This document shows, piece by piece, positions 33,621 to 46,640 of a DNA stretch of 64,000 bases. Origin of the DNA: Bactrocera neohumeralis (taxonomy: Eukaryota; Arthropoda; Insecta; Diptera; Tephritidae); the NCBI RefSeq assembly GCF_024586455.1, contig NC_065919.1:25396839-25460838 (forward strand), read 5' to 3'. Both the position numbers and the translations under genes were made by a program. Position 1 is the stretch's first letter. Each line of letters opens with the position of its first letter. Below the pieces are notes generated by a model. That model saw only the letters and a list, made by a program, of their open reading frames with translations, had not been told where the DNA came from and searched no databases.

Positions 33621-36199
33621 GTGACATTTTGACATTTGAAACTAGAAAAAAATATTTCGACGAATGGATTTTCGCGCGCAATTTAAATTAAAAAGTCTTA
33701 CTATTTTTTGCTCTCAGCTGCTGATGTACGTTGAAGCAAAAAATATAAGAATATGAAGAAAAGACAAAGTAGAAAAAAATCTACAATATGCAAAAATTGA
33801 GATAAATCATAGAAAAATGAGCTACTATATCTGTATGTTACCTACGAATATATTATACATACTATACATACATGCGAAAGCCGAGAAACATAAATTTATA
33901 ACTTGAAGATTTGCTGATCACAACAACCAGTGCTATCATCTCACCATTGTTGTATTTTTTATCAATTTTGCGATAATGAAAAAATCGCACCCACAGGGAT
34001 ATATAAATGAAATTGTTAGCTATTAAGACAAGGATCATGGAAAAGGATCTCAAGTGTGTAATTCAAATGAAAACAAAAAAGAAATTGCCACACGGGGTCA
34101 CACTTCCTTTGATTTCTGCAGCCCTTTTCTTTGTCATTATTTTACTTTTTTTTGCAATATTTCCAATTTTTATTGAGCAGCACAAAGGAAGTAAGCCCCG
34201 TTAACCCGCTTAAAAGGCAATAAAAATTGACAAGTTAAAGATTTACAAGATCAGCACGAATGTGAGAAAGGAAACAAAACAAACCGAGTGCAAAAAAAGA
34301 AAAGGCTGAAGACTGTTTGTTATTGTCATTGTGTCTATTGTTGGCAATTGTCAACAGACCTCAACAACATCGCCGCGATCAGGAGCAGCATACACCACAT
34401 TCGTACATATCCATATGTTAAGTAAGCTCACAAATCATCTCCAAAGTATGCGAATAAAATGTAAAGAGCTGATTGAATAGAATCCGCAAGCAGACAAACC
34501 CAATTTTACAATTTCGCATTGCGCACAACAAGAAACAAGGGCCAAACAATCGATCATTTGTGTAAATTGTGCGAAATTATAATGGTGAACGTGCACAGCA
34601 AAGGTAAGAAGAGTTAGAAATCGCGCGCAAGCGCATTGCCAAACCGAACGCAATGTTTGCCAATTTTCTAATTGATAAATGATTTGATTTCTGCGACCGC
34701 ACTCAGGGTTGAGCAGACACAACGTAAGCCAGCGATCGCCCAGATCATCGATCATAACACATGAGGTTGTCTCTTCGACTGCTTACCTATCGCTTTTGTT
34801 GTTGTTGTGTACTTTTCGTACCTTCCGAATGCAACAATAATGCCTTGTAGTCACACACAATCGTCCCATATGCCACGGAACTCGACGAGCGCATTGATTA
34901 GCATATCAAACATTGGTGATCGTGTGCAGTAATGTGGAAATCGGTTTGTCCTCACAGAGATTAGCAGCGCCACAACAGCTGCTGCTGTTCTGCAGTTGTT
35001 CGTATGCATAGATGATGGTTGGATTGTCATTGCAGCCCGCAAGCGCACTTTCTTCTAAGAAAGTAAGCAGAGCTATTTCTTCCTGGCGCATACAAAATTT
35101 ACCTGAGCAGCGTACAACAAAGAGAAAGAGCCTGTTAAAGAAAGCACTGCCTAGTCAGTGTACCCTCATCAGCGTTTGGGTGCCGAAATCATCACTTTAA
35201 TACACCCTGCCTGGGCACTGTGTGCTGCATCTTCCCCTCATTACAGCTACTCTTCTGCTGCTTTGTTGAGTCTCGATGCGTTATCTGACTACACCACCGA
35301 ATGGCAATCTTCGGTTTGGCTTTGTCATGCAAACTATGAGAAAAATTCAAATGCGACCGTCTTTCAATGTGCCATTAGTGCTGGCGAATAAACAAACTTT
35401 TTTCGATATTGGTTCGGCTGCCTTTAATGCAGATTCATTTGCTGATCATCTTTGGATCTGCATAGATTTTCAATAACTGGTACGTAATTTTCATAATAAC
35501 ACGAAATACAAACACGAATCGCAGACAATCAATAATTGGTATAATGTTGACGATGGCTTTGAAGGGAATCGTACACATTTCGGAGTGGTGACGAAGTGAA
35601 CGCGGTGGGTTAGAGGACGAAAGGCGATTAAGAAAATTTGGGTGTAAGTGTGGTAGTAGAATACACTGTACGAAAATTGCGAAATCGGATACGATAGAAA
35701 TGAGCATTTGCGAAATTCTTTTGTGGTTTTGAAAAAAAAAATACAATTTTATTTGCTTATTGGGGAAAGAAAACTGCGGCAAAGTGGTGTTGATTTCATA
35801 GATGCTTAGTAATTTGTACATACATACATATGTATGTAAGTATATGAATTCAATTTAAAAATATGGAATACAAATTTGAGGTTATGTAAAAATTCCGTTC
35901 GTCTACAGAGGCGACAAGTAATAATACATTCTACTGAAAAAAGAAATTATTAGACATTTTGCTAAAATCACATGGCTGCGTTACGAAATTGAATATCACA
36001 CAGTGGTCTAAATATCGAAAGATTTAATTTTCAAAAAATATCTTCCTATCTCTATTTGATATACCAATATATATGACATATACCATTATTAGATCGATTC
36101 GTTCCAAATCCAGATAAAGCATTGTTAACAAAAGACATCTGAGAGATATGGTAAAGAGAAAAATTAGAATAAAAGCTACATAATTACTAAGATCTTCTC
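33621..36199. other. No gene seen; TE-poor stretch
   Basis: Less homopolymeric than its neighbours over 34200-35450. Short frames there on both strands lack domains. Microsatellite patch ACATACATATGTATG near 35820. Could be intronic or regulatory; nothing specific seen. Confidence 0.45.
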
Positions 36200-36665
36200 C
36201 GAACAGACTATATTAAGGTCGTCACGAAGTTTGTAACACCCAGAGGGTTTCCTTCGGACGGAGATTCTATAAAATATATACATAAATGATCTGAGTGATG
36301 AGTTGCGTCGATTTATGCATATCCGAGTCTTTGCTCGGCTGTAGATACGCAAACTAGCAACCGCTCAGCTTTTGAAATGTTGACCTGAGGTTTTGCAAAC
36401 ATACTTTTGTTACCAAGAAGCTGCTTATTTGTCAGAAACGACGTATATAGCTGCCAAACGAACTGAACGATTATTTATTTGAGGAGCTTTTTTACGCGAA
36501 ATTTGGCATATTTTCAAAGATAACGCAACAATCTTTGAACCAATTCGGATCGGATCACTATAGCATATAGATGCCATACAAAATGAACGATCAAAGTCAA
36601 GTTATTGGAAACTTGTTTACTTGTGAGGGGTATTTTAGCTTCCGTGTATGCGAATTTATTGTTTT
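36200..36665 (+). repeat. Family-2 repeat copy
   Basis: Contains CACGAAGTTTGTAACACCCA, AAGAAGCTGCTTATTTGTC, ATAGCTGCCAAACGAACTGA, ATCGGATCACTATAGCATAT and the closing GGGTATTTTAGCTTCCGTG...TTTTTTCTTG. The unit TATAGCATATAG.TGCCATA occurs more than once, as in other copies. Confidence 0.7.
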
Positions 36666-39240
36666 TTCTTGTTTTGATGATTTTCGACAACAATTTCTCC
36701 AGGATAGTAATCTTAATTTGGCATAGATTTGGTCTTTATATATTTACAGATTTCAAGAGATGATTTACATACCTAGTTTAGGATGAAATAAGGAATGGAT
36801 TGTCAAATATACATAAACTGTCTCGCAAAGTGAGATTACTGTTTGAAAGTGCTTTCTGAATAATTTTGGGTCTTAGCGTTATAAGATAATTGGAACACGA
36901 TCCATGTTTTGAAGTTATAGTTTAAAGAAATTGAGAATTATTCAGATAAAGTCTAAATCGAACTATTTGTTATAATTTCTTACAAACTCTTCAGTGTACT
37001 AATTTTCAAGGTGAACGAATTTCGGCTCTCAACAGAGACGACACCTTGGAGGCAAAATAGGCAATTGTCTCTTGAGCACATACAAAATGTTAATAAGACA
37101 TTGTGCCGCTATCACCTCCAAACAATTTAGTATTTTGATGAAAATCATTTTCATTGAAAGTTTTCAAAATTATGCAAATCACCTGGGAATATTCTCACAG
37201 AGAAAACGTTTAAACGATCTGCATAGGAAAGGATAAAACGTGTGTATCTGAATACGTGTAGACTTAGGACGATTTTTTAATAGATTTTGGGGTTTATAAA
37301 CTGCACAAAGCGACAAAGGACTCATGCAACTGAATGATGTTTGCGAGGACGATGAAGGAATGTGTTTTCTGCCACCTCTATGCTCCGCGATGCGAAGAAA
37401 GCGCATGCAAATGAGATTATGACTTCTCGAGATTCGACGGGATGGCATGTGTGAGGCTGGGCGCGCCATGGAGATAATCAGCTACACTTAGGGGTTGCTT
37501 AAGGAAGGGCATACGTTCTAATACGAGAGTGTTGTATACTCTGCTTATTGTTGTTGTGTTGTTGAATACTCACTGGTTGTTACAGTGCAGGCGCTTCTGC
37601 TGCCAACTCTTTTCTTCACGACATTATTCCCTTTTGCCAATGCGCATCGATCTACTATTGATTCTCAACCTTTTGCTTACTTGCGAAATCATTAGGCAGC
37701 GCTTTGTATGTGTCGCTACAATGGCCATAATGCCAATTGTTTGGTATTGTATGGGCGAAAAATATGATATTTAGCGTGAATGGTGTTATGTGGCAAGAAT
37801 GTGTGGCTTTGATTATAATGTTGCAATAACAATAAAACTAAATACAACGGTATATCGACGTAATCGTAATTAGCATTATGGTGAGAATTGCATTTTGGGC
37901 GCGGTTAAGTGTTTAGGGAAAGATCTTTCCCATTCATCGCATATCGAATGGGAGGTGTGTGTACATATTACTTGCGAAGTTCTTGGAGAATCTATGCGTG
38001 CGACCTGCGTTGCATAATAGCATATGCAAATTTTTTGAGTTTTTTGCAGGGCGTTTTGAGTTCTGCCTACAGCCTATTAAACGATAAGCAGATTTCGCTT
38101 TGCCTATTGCCAAGTTGTAACTAACACTTTCGCAAGATTCTCTTTATTATTTGTTTATTACAACTTTCTTCTTTTGTTGAAAACAATATTTCTCACTTCA
38201 AATTGCATTGTTGTTTGCTTTGTAATTTTTTGTTTGCTCTGTGTTTGCGTTGATTTTGTCTAATAAGGCGATATATTGTGAAATTTGACGCGTTTGGTTA
38301 TCTGCGGTGTTCTTCGTGTCTTTTGCTATTTGCCATTCTCAATGTGCCATTTCTGCATGCCCTTTGTTTGCCTGTCAGTGGCATTGTCTCGTCCAATATT
38401 TTTTCACTCGTTGCGCATTTCGCATTTCCTCCATTCACTCATATAATGTATTAATGTGCTATTGTACCTTTTGTGGAGTTGCCTTTTGCAGTTATTATTC
38501 CCTCTTTTGCACTAAATCTTTTTGCCGTTTACTTTTTAGTCGTGCAATTTTTTATTCATATTTTTTTTTTGTGTTTTTTTGTTTTCTGTGTAATGCTAGT
38601 AGCGATAGAGTCACTGATTTCTACAGGTGCATGTGTTTGTTGTCTTTTCGTTCTTTTTTTGCTATTTACATATTTATTTATTTTTTTTTTTATATTTTTG
38701 TTATTGTTGTACTTTTTATTTGTTTGCCTTTTGCTTATGTTTCTCTGTGATTACCATTCAAATTGATTTGTAATTGATACTTAACAATTTATTGGCATTT
38801 TTTATGAGACTATAAATTGACAAACATGAAAATTTGCCATTAACATAAAAAAGTGTTAACGAGCGAATGGCTACGAATGGGTGTGCAAAAATTGGCAACA
38901 TAAATGGTAGAAAGGTAATTTCAGTGTAGGAAAATAAAGAAAAAATTAAAATATGAATAATAAAAATAGAATAAATAAATATTATTTAAGAGACATTTGT
39001 ATGCAATTCGCTCGATTTTCTTTGAAATTTTTAGTTAACGGTCTACTGTGAAATAAAATTTAATATTGGCATATATAAGTAGTTTTATGCTTTATGCTTT
39101 CACCTCGCGAAAAAATACTTCCATTCTAGACTTTTGCCAAGTTCACAATTTTATGCATTAATTTTTCTAACTTTGCCATAATCCTAGTTGACTCCTTTTT
39201 AATGCATCTTACAGATCAAAACTTTTAAGTTTAATAAGTA
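36666..39240. other. No gene seen; T-rich over 38.1-38.8 kb
   Basis: 37500-38770 is strongly T-biased on the plus strand, giving long Phe/Leu/Cys frames that imitate membrane proteins (for example 38307-38766). I see no start context, splice pattern or conserved motif supporting a gene. Confidence 0.45.
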
Positions 39241-39600
39241 GGTAGGTTGACATACAAGTAGGGAAGAGCTGAGTAAATATTGAAACGATCACTATTACCT
39301 CTAACAATTATATATCTTTAACTTATGCTTTGGGTAACAAGTCCAACTAGTTAAGTTTTATAAATATCTTAGACCTAGTAAACCTAGTATATATTCTGAC
39401 AACCAGAAGGAAACTTCGGAGAACCTATAATATACATATATATACAAGGTACATAAATGATGGGCTGAATCAATATCGATCTGAAATTTTGCACACGTCC
39501 TCATCTCCCCAAGAAGCTGCTTATTTGTCGGAATCGGCGTTATCGGATTATAGCATATAGCCACTGTACAAACTGAACGATCGGAGTAAAATACTTTTAT
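39241..39600 (+). repeat. Family-2 (and family-1-like) repeat fragment
   Basis: 39241-39275 resembles a family-1 end (AAGTAGGGAAGAGCTGAG). From 39395 on it is family 2: CCAGAAGGAAACTTCGGAG, AAGAAGCTGCTTATTTGTCG, ATAGCATATAGCCACTGTAC. Confidence 0.6.
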
Positions 39601-39940
39601 ATAAAAGAAGATCCAAGTTGTAAGATGGATGCATAACGTTCTCCCAACAAAGTTCTTGGAGCTTCAGGCGAGTTAATATCCATCCTGGCGTTGCCCTGAT
39701 AGAACGCAATTCCTCTTTTATGAGCCAAAGCTGGTCACTTCGTTTGTTTACTTTACACTGTCCATTTGCTGACCGTAAAGGTTCAAATTGATATTAGCAG
39801 ATGATTCCCTGCCAATCCCACCATCAATATAGCAAAGCTTTCCTGACCGATAATCTTTCAAAATTGCTTTTAATAGCAGGAATGCCGGTATTGCTAGTTT
39901 TCAAACCGATCGAAGAGGGTTCTTTCAGAAGTTGGTTTAG
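39601..39940. other. No gene seen
   Basis: Short stretch between repeats without recognised content. Confidence 0.4.
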
Positions 39941-40201
39941 TTAAGGGGTTACATGGGCTTACGGGTTTTAAGTTAAGGTTTTAACTAAGTTCTAGGTTAA
40001 GGTTTAAAGGGTTTCCGAAGGGTCACCGGTAATAGCGACGCAATGGCCGAGTTCAAAATATTTTTCTCCAAAAATTTCAGAACATCTTTTGTTAATAGGG
40101 TATGTTTGTAGCAATAAAAAATTCTAATAAAATATTAAATTTTTTATATGAGAAAAAATTGTTGTTGTTTTTTTCCCGAGGAAACTAGTTTAACCTCTTA
40201 A
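39941..40201 (-). mobile_element. TTAA-ended MITE (MITE-3c), internally deleted
   Basis: TTAAGGGGTTACATGGGCTT at the left matches the right end of MITE-3b. The inverse of the right end (TTAAGAGGTTAAACTAGTTT, then CCTCG) matches its left end. The inverse of 40025-40075 matches the ACTCGGCCATT...CCGGTGACCC block of MITE-3a/3d. It is 261 bp, and the AAACGCGTTT core is deleted. Confidence 0.75.
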
Positions 40202-40329
40202 CAGATTGGTTTGTGAGTAATACCTTGCTTCGAATGATCCAATCTCTGTAAACACGTGCTACAAATTGTTCTGACGGTTATTGATATTTTAAAGAAATCA
40301 TGAGGGATGGACGTAGTCATTGCCCGATT

Positions 40330-40990
40330 TTATAGCGGCGAAATGTAATTTTTTCGCCAAATGTATTGTGAAGTACTATTTGGATCCACAACGACAATTT
40401 GTATTATATTTGATATCTCATTTCCGTAAATATGCCGAGTTTGGAGATATTCAGAAAGAGAAGTGTTCGTCTTTGCGTGGATCAAACCAATTCAGCCATA
40501 AAAACTGTTCGCGAACGATTTCGCAGAAATGTGACACGATCAATGTCGACACTTATTGCAGATTTTCACAAGAAAGCCCATAGTAGGTCAAATCCTCAAC
40601 TTCTTATTCGTTAGAAGCAAATTAGGCGCAACAACTGGAAGTGACTTCTTCAGTGGCACGTGGTCAAGGACAGTGAAAGTATACTTTTTACAGTGAAAAA
40701 TGTTGAAGAAATTGAATAAGCAAAACGACAAAATCTGTACAAAAACTTCTAAAGACGCAACAAATGTTTTTCAAAGGGTTCAACGTGGTCACCAACCAGT
40801 TGCTGTAATGGTTTAGTGGTGAGTGTCTTTTAATGGCGTTATACCTCTTTACTTCTGTGAAGAAGGGTACCATCAAGAAGTTTTAAATGACGTAGCAAAG
40901 CAGTTAAACAATACTTTCTTCCAGCAGGCAAATACTATAAAGCAGTGGCTTAAACGCAATATTCCTGCAGAAGATGACGATTTCAAATAA
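40330..40990 (+). pseudogene. Tc1/mariner (maT-like) transposase remnant
   Basis: Plus-strand pieces: FRKYAEFGDIQK, VDQTNSAIKTVRERFRRNV, MVWWVSF-like sequence near 40810, then YHQEVLNDVAKQLNN and TFFQQANTIKQWLKRNIP. These resemble the DNA-binding and catalytic regions of maT/Tc1-like transposases. Heavily deleted, with several stops. Confidence 0.6.
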
Positions 40991-41104
40991 AATTGTGTAT
41001 ATTACTCAATTGCATACAATGCTTACATTATTAAATAATATTATTTTATTAAAAAATCCATTATAATTCCATTTTAATACTATATATTATGGCAGAGCTA
41101 ACTA

Positions 41105-41205
41105 CAGTAGTAGAAGTATTATTCAAAGTATTGTCCATCTGAAGCTGTAACATTTTCCCAACTTTCTGGCAATTTGTAGATTGGCGGTCAAGAATGAATC
41201 AAGCC
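41105..41205 (-). pseudogene. Mariner transposase C-terminal remnant
   Basis: The minus strand reads IYKLPESWENVTASDGQYFE then a stop, the same tail type as the mariner at 43143-44411. Only the last ~25 codons are recognisable. Confidence 0.65.
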
Positions 41206-43142
41206 AATTTTTGTTACCCTCATCTGCGAAAAACTTTAATTTTATTATTTATATTCAAATCCGTGTATATCCACGAATATAAAATACTCATTGGTCTATC
41301 AAAAACAGGAGCCGGAGCTCAACAATTGCGCTCTATAATGTTAAATATATATGAAAGCAATTGCCAGAAAAAGGAAGTGGAAGGCGTGTCTGGTGGGCGT
41401 GCGGCTATCAAAAATGCAACACTTGTTTTCTACAACAACTTCTGCAGCCGTTGCGCTTCTTAGAGCGCATTGCAATTGAAGAACTCTCCAAGTAAAAGTG
41501 AACATAAGAAGGTGCAGTAATTCTTTAGCGCAGCGTGCTCTTTTATCTTCACATTCTCACAAGCAACAAATCAATGAAATCGCAAGTTGTACGAGCATGC
41601 AATGGCCCAGATCAACTGCAGCAACAACAATAGCAACAACTTACATCACTTGCAGCAGGAATATTCCCACGTTTGAGCACAAAAAAAGATCGTTGAGTGC
41701 AGCAAACCGCAGTCGCGTAGGCGCGCAGACACAATGTTTGAAGCAAGCAGCAGAGACAGGCACAGATGTTGCGGCACAGAGTTCGGAGGGATGATTACAA
41801 GATTTGTACAAACCTACATACACCTGAATCCATGTTAGTATGTATTTCTTGCTGCGGCGATGGCAGCAAAGATTGCGCAGGCGCAATCATGCTGAATGTG
41901 CCGTAAGTATGTGTGCATATATGCATGTTCGGTTGTGTACCTGTCTGCCTTACCTACATGTAAAACATATGTACATACTTATAGTATGTCATTACTGTGT
42001 GTGCTTGCATGCGAGAAGTTGGGATTTTATTGTTTATAAGTACATATGTAGTATATACGGATATGTATGTATGTCTATGTGTTATTTTCACGAAGCAGCC
42101 TCACAAAACAGGTTCTAGCCACTTGTGACTCAAGACTCTTATCTCATCTCAATTCATTCAATTTGATTTCTCTGCGGCTTCCTATCTCGACTTGTTGTTT
42201 TGTTGTTGTTTAATTATTTTTACTGACAGCAGCAGCTGAGCGGTGAAATATTTGTATTTGTAGGTATGTATGTATGTACATAGGCTGTACCTTTCTGCAA
42301 ATCCTGTTGTAAGGTCTAGTATTTATTTTGAGGCTATATTATGCTCCAATTTAGTAGAAAGTTAAGTACGTTTTGTGAGATAATATTCCTTTAATATGAA
42401 ATTTTATGTAATGCTATGGAGCTCATATGCAATGAAATTTTGTCCTATCGGTGGTTCAAGTGCACCTTCGGATGTTCCGTAATCTTGGCTTCCTGTAAGC
42501 GGCTCAGTTTTCAAAGTCGAGTTTTCTTGAATAACGTCGTCAATTAAGATCTAAATGATTTTAGAGAAGATGACGAACGAATAAAATTATATTTATTGCC
42601 AAGAATGTCAAGGATCGCAACAAATTTTTACTGACCTTTTAGAAAGCCCAAGCGAATACATTAAACCTTATTACACACGACCTATTCATCCAAAACTTCT
42701 GAGACTTGCTCCAAACTTCAGTGGCTAAAAATGCTTGACATCATTTGGTCAATGGTTTTTCCTTCTTAAAATATTTTAATCTTGTGGGTAGGACATTTTT
42801 TTTACGAGGGACTTAACCATTTTGTCATGGCAAAATATGGGTTCGACACCAGTTTCTTAGCATTATCAAACAAGTTTTTAATAGCATACACCATTTGGCC
42901 GGCAAAGACTTACATTTGAATTCGGTGAGATGTTATTTCATAAGGAAATTAAAATTTGTGTCACTCTGTGCTTGACGGTGATCACCATGGAGCCCGCCAC
43001 AAGTAAAGAGAGAAGCACGAGGACGCATTTTCTCACTCGTTCCATCCAACATAGAAGGAATTCCTCTGCTAGCTCTGGGTAGCGGGGTAGTAACAACATT
43101 AAAATCGTGATGTTTTCCATCTATTTGATCAATGTTATATAA
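41206..43142. other. No gene seen
   Basis: 41480-41900 has CAACAA and GCAGCA words and balanced composition, with a 98-codon frame (41498-41794) lacking a domain. ATGTATGT microsatellite patches lie near 41950-42080 and 42265. Confidence 0.45.
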
Positions 43143-44411
43143 TATGGTCTACAACTCTGCTTCCGGTTTTTTTTTTTATAAATTTAAGGCTTTATTGTAT
43201 AAAAACGGTTGCAAAAATGTTATTCAAAATATTGGCCGTCGCTAGCTTCTACTTTTGACCATCTTTCTGGCAGCATGCGTATTCCGTGACGAAAGAACTC
43301 CTCATCTTTCGAGTCGATCCAAGTATCAATCCGTTTTTTGAATTCTTCTTAAGAACTGAAGTGCTCGTTAGCTAGACCGTGTGCCATCGATCGGAACAAG
43401 TGGTAGTCAGATGGAGTAACGTCTGGAGAATACGGCGGGTGGGGTAAGATCTCCCATTTCAGCGTCTCCAAATATTTTTTGATCATCTTTGCGACGAGAG
43501 GCCGAGCATTGTCTTGCTGGAGAATGACTTTATGGGGTCTTTCCTCGTACTGTGGCCGTTTTTCTTTTAGTGCTCGGCTCAAACGCATCAATTGCGTTCG
43601 GTATCGATCTCCTGTGATGGTTTCACTTGGCTTTAGCAGCTCATAATATATCACTCCCAGCTGGTCCCACCAAATGCAGAGCATGACCTTGGTGCCGTCA
43701 ATGTTCGGTTTTGCCGTCGACGTGGAGTCATGTCCAGGCTTTCCCCATGACGTTCTTCGCTTAGGATTATCGTAGTGGACCCATTTTTTGTCGCCAGTTA
43801 CAATGCGATGTAAAAATCCCTTTCGGTTGTGCCTTTGAAGCAGCTGTTCACATGCAAAGAAGCGCCGTTCGACATCTCTTGGTTTCAAGTCGTAAGGAAC
43901 CCAGTTTCCTTGTTTCTGAACCATCCCCATGGCTTTGAGGCGTTTTGCTGTGTCACTTGCAACGATTCGGCCAATTCTTCTTGGGTTTCAAACGCATCTT
44001 GGTCGAGTAATGCTTCCAATTCAGCATTTTCGAAAATCTTCTCCCTTTCACCACCATGCCGGTCTTCGACTTCATAATCACCATTCTTAAAACGTTGAAA
44101 CTATTCGCGACATGTTCTTTTCACTTAGGACAGCCTCACCGTACGTATCCGAAAGCATTCGATGAGCCTCATCCGCACTTTTCTTGGAATTAAAAAAGAA
44201 AAGCAAAATTTCCCGCAAATGTCGAGAATTCGGCTCAAAAAGCGACATTTTCAGTTGACAATAAGTTTGGATGCAAACAGATCTCTACAAATATTTTGTT
44301 GGGTTAATGTTGACACAAATGTCCAAGATCGATATAAAACGATTTAATCGACCAGTGCTTGACCCTAGAGACATCTATTGGAAAACGGCGGAAGCAAAGT
44401 TGTAGACCTAA
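43143..44411 (-). mobile_element. Nearly full-length mariner element
   Basis: The left end GGTCTACAACTCTGCTTCCG and the inverse of the right end GGTCTACAACTTTGCTTCCG form the inverted repeats. The right flank is TA, the left is decayed to AA. About 1.27 kb, the normal length of a complete mariner. It encodes the broken transposase 43220-44248. Confidence 0.9.
43220..44248 (-). pseudogene. DD34D mariner transposase, full length but broken
   Basis: The span of 343 codons equals a complete mariner transposase. It starts MSLFEPNSRHLREILLFFFN. A frameshift comes after GEAVLSEK, a TAG replaces the Trp of TCREWF, and a second frameshift lies before KRLKAMGM. An open 193-codon part (43349-43930) holds WVPYDLKPRDVERRFF, VTGDKKWVHYDN (first Asp), QQDNARP (second Asp) and YSPDVTPSDYHLF (third Asp, 34 residues on). 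A TAA interrupts NEHFSS/EEFKK. The tail is RMLPERWSKVEASDGQYFE. The catalytic triad is intact while lesions elsewhere prevent a complete protein. Confidence 0.9.
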
Positions 44412-46239
44412 TATATAATTCACACAGCTCATAATTCCATCTTAAGCGATATGGCCCAATATCTTTTGAAGGAAAGCAGCACTATCTGATCTGCGACAAC
44501 ATAAAATTCTCCTGAAATGTTATTGACGAGAAGAGCCAAGCTAATTGCCCTTTTGGGTACATTGTGACTATATGAACTACTAATTATAAATTTTCTCGAT
44601 AAGAGACGACTTCACTTCTCAAATGCTAACAGACTCTCGCACTCAGTATCCGGTTTTAATAATCTTCTCATATTTCTTGGGACGATATGTAGTATATACT
44701 ATAAAAAACGGTTAGTCGGAAGACAGAATTATTAGTGAATTTCGGAAGTGTAAAGTAGAGCTTCAAAATCAGTAGACTTAATCAAAAGTTTAGAATACGT
44801 ACATATTTATATTTTTCTTGAAGGGTATACATGTTGTGAGTGTCTACTCAAATTAATGATGAATGATTACAACTTCCCCCGATCATTTTTTCTTTCTTAA
44901 TTGTATTTCTTATTCACCACGCCTTGTTATACAATTGGTATGAAAGTTGTATGTCTTTTCTACAGGTATCGCAATGAAACTGCCGTTTTGGTGAGGCTCC
45001 TACGCAATTCTACTGTTTCTACTTTCCATTTCTCTTCCCCTTACTTCTCGCATTAACACAAGAGTGCACATTTTTCATTGTGTCACTGGGCAGATCATTA
45101 TATGTTCCATTTTATGGACATATAGCGAGACTTTCTTGCTCTTTATGCTCCTTTTTCGTCTGAATGAGGAGCTAAAAATGAAACAAGAACTTCCAAATAT
45201 GAAATCGTGAACCACAAATGTTTTGTCATTGGCCGCGTGGAGGTGCACTTGTTATTGCATTTTCGTCTCTTCTGCTTCTTCTTGTGGACGATTTATTCTA
45301 CACTTGCGGTGTTGCAGCTGATGGTTGTGACGTTTGTTGTTCTTCTCGGTCACTGCCTTGGTTTGCCTTTCTTGCGCGGACCGACATCTGCTCAACGATT
45401 TATTTCATTCAATGTTGGGCAATCTGGCGGATGAAGGCGATAGATTGATGTGCGGATATAGGCGTTTAAGCAGCGACAACAACTGTAAAGAAGGCAGCAA
45501 CAGCAATAACAACATGTGGTCGCCACGCATGCGCACTGCGCAGGTACTTAAGGAAGGACTGTATGAAAGAAAGTTGTTAATAACATCATTTTTTGAATGA
45601 AATCCATTCACATATTTGAATTGTTGGCGCATATTAGCAATGTCATTTGTTGAAAAAAATATATATACTATATACGTATGTACATATATATATTGAAATT
45701 CAAAGTTTAAGTAAGTGTTTTTGGATATAAATACTATGATGAAAAAGTTGAAAAACAATTTCTCATATTACATGTGATATTAATACTTACGATTTATGTA
45801 TATGAATGTAGATTCTTTATTTTCATATACATACATACATATGTATACTTGTATAATTTCTTCTGAAACTAACATTTTAAAGGAATTGAATCGGAGGAGG
45901 AGTTCTTTAGTCTTCTAAGTTGTTAACTATTGTTCAGAAGTTGGATCGCAAGTACATTTTCATGAATCACCAATCGACAATGGGACATTCTTTAAGTTTA
46001 CTTTCTTTTTCTTTTAGTTTGCTTTACATTGGACATTGGACATGGCCTCGATAGAGAATGTTGTTTCTCATATACAAAGATGCCTGAACTCGGTCCTAAC
46101 CCTAACCCACACTTTGTGTCATATGCCCAATATAGGTGAGAGCACCCATTCGTTGAAATTTACCCTATACATATTTTGATTAGAGTGTCAGCAACGCAAC
46201 AACAACAAAAATGAACAACAAGTATGTACTTTATTGTGT
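44412..46239. other. No gene seen
   Basis: AT-rich; microsatellites near 45655-45700 and 45826-45850. Frames at 45207-45450 are Leu/Cys-rich and overlap one another in three phases without a domain. Confidence 0.45.
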
Positions 46240-46640
46240 GCTCCTCTTCTTCTTCGGTATTGGGGTAGACACCGCTTGCGCGATTATAGACGAGTTTACA
46301 ATAGCGCACCAGTCGTTCTTCCTGAGCGCCAATTAGAGATTCCAAACGAAGCCAGGTCCTTCTCCACCCGATGTTTCCAACGAAGTGGAGGTCTTCCTCT
46401 TCTTCTGTTTCCTCCGGCGGTTACTGCGTCGAATACTTTTAGAGCTGGAGTGTTTTCGTCCATTCGAACGACATAAACTGGCCAGTGTAGCCACTGTCTT
46501 TTAATTCGCTGAACTATGTCAATGTCCCCGTATATCTTATAACACTCATCGTTCCATCGAATGCGATATTCGCCGGTTAAGCGCAAAGAACCATAAATCT
46601 TCCGCAAAACCTTTTCCTCGTAAACTCGTAAAGTCTCTCG
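46240..46640 (-). mobile_element. LINE family 4 fragment with 3' end
   Basis: Minus frame: GSLRLTGEYRIRWNDECYKI, YGDIDIVQRIKRQWLHW, MDENTPALKVFDAVTAGGN, RWKHRVEKDLASFGISNW. The 3' tail is CCTCTTCTTCTTCGGTATTG on the plus strand. This is the region downstream of the reverse transcriptase. 5'-truncated near 46640. Confidence 0.8.

Noticed and set aside
38307..38766. Two overlapping 97-147 codon frames that look like membrane proteins
   Set aside because: T-rich DNA yields Phe/Leu/Cys strings in several frames at once; no conserved motif or splice context.
41498..41794. 98-codon frame with Ser/Thr/Ala-rich sequence
   Set aside because: No domain, no conserved motif; composition follows CAACAA/GCAGCA words.
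43829..44077. 82-codon plus-strand frame
   Set aside because: Antisense of the mariner transposase.
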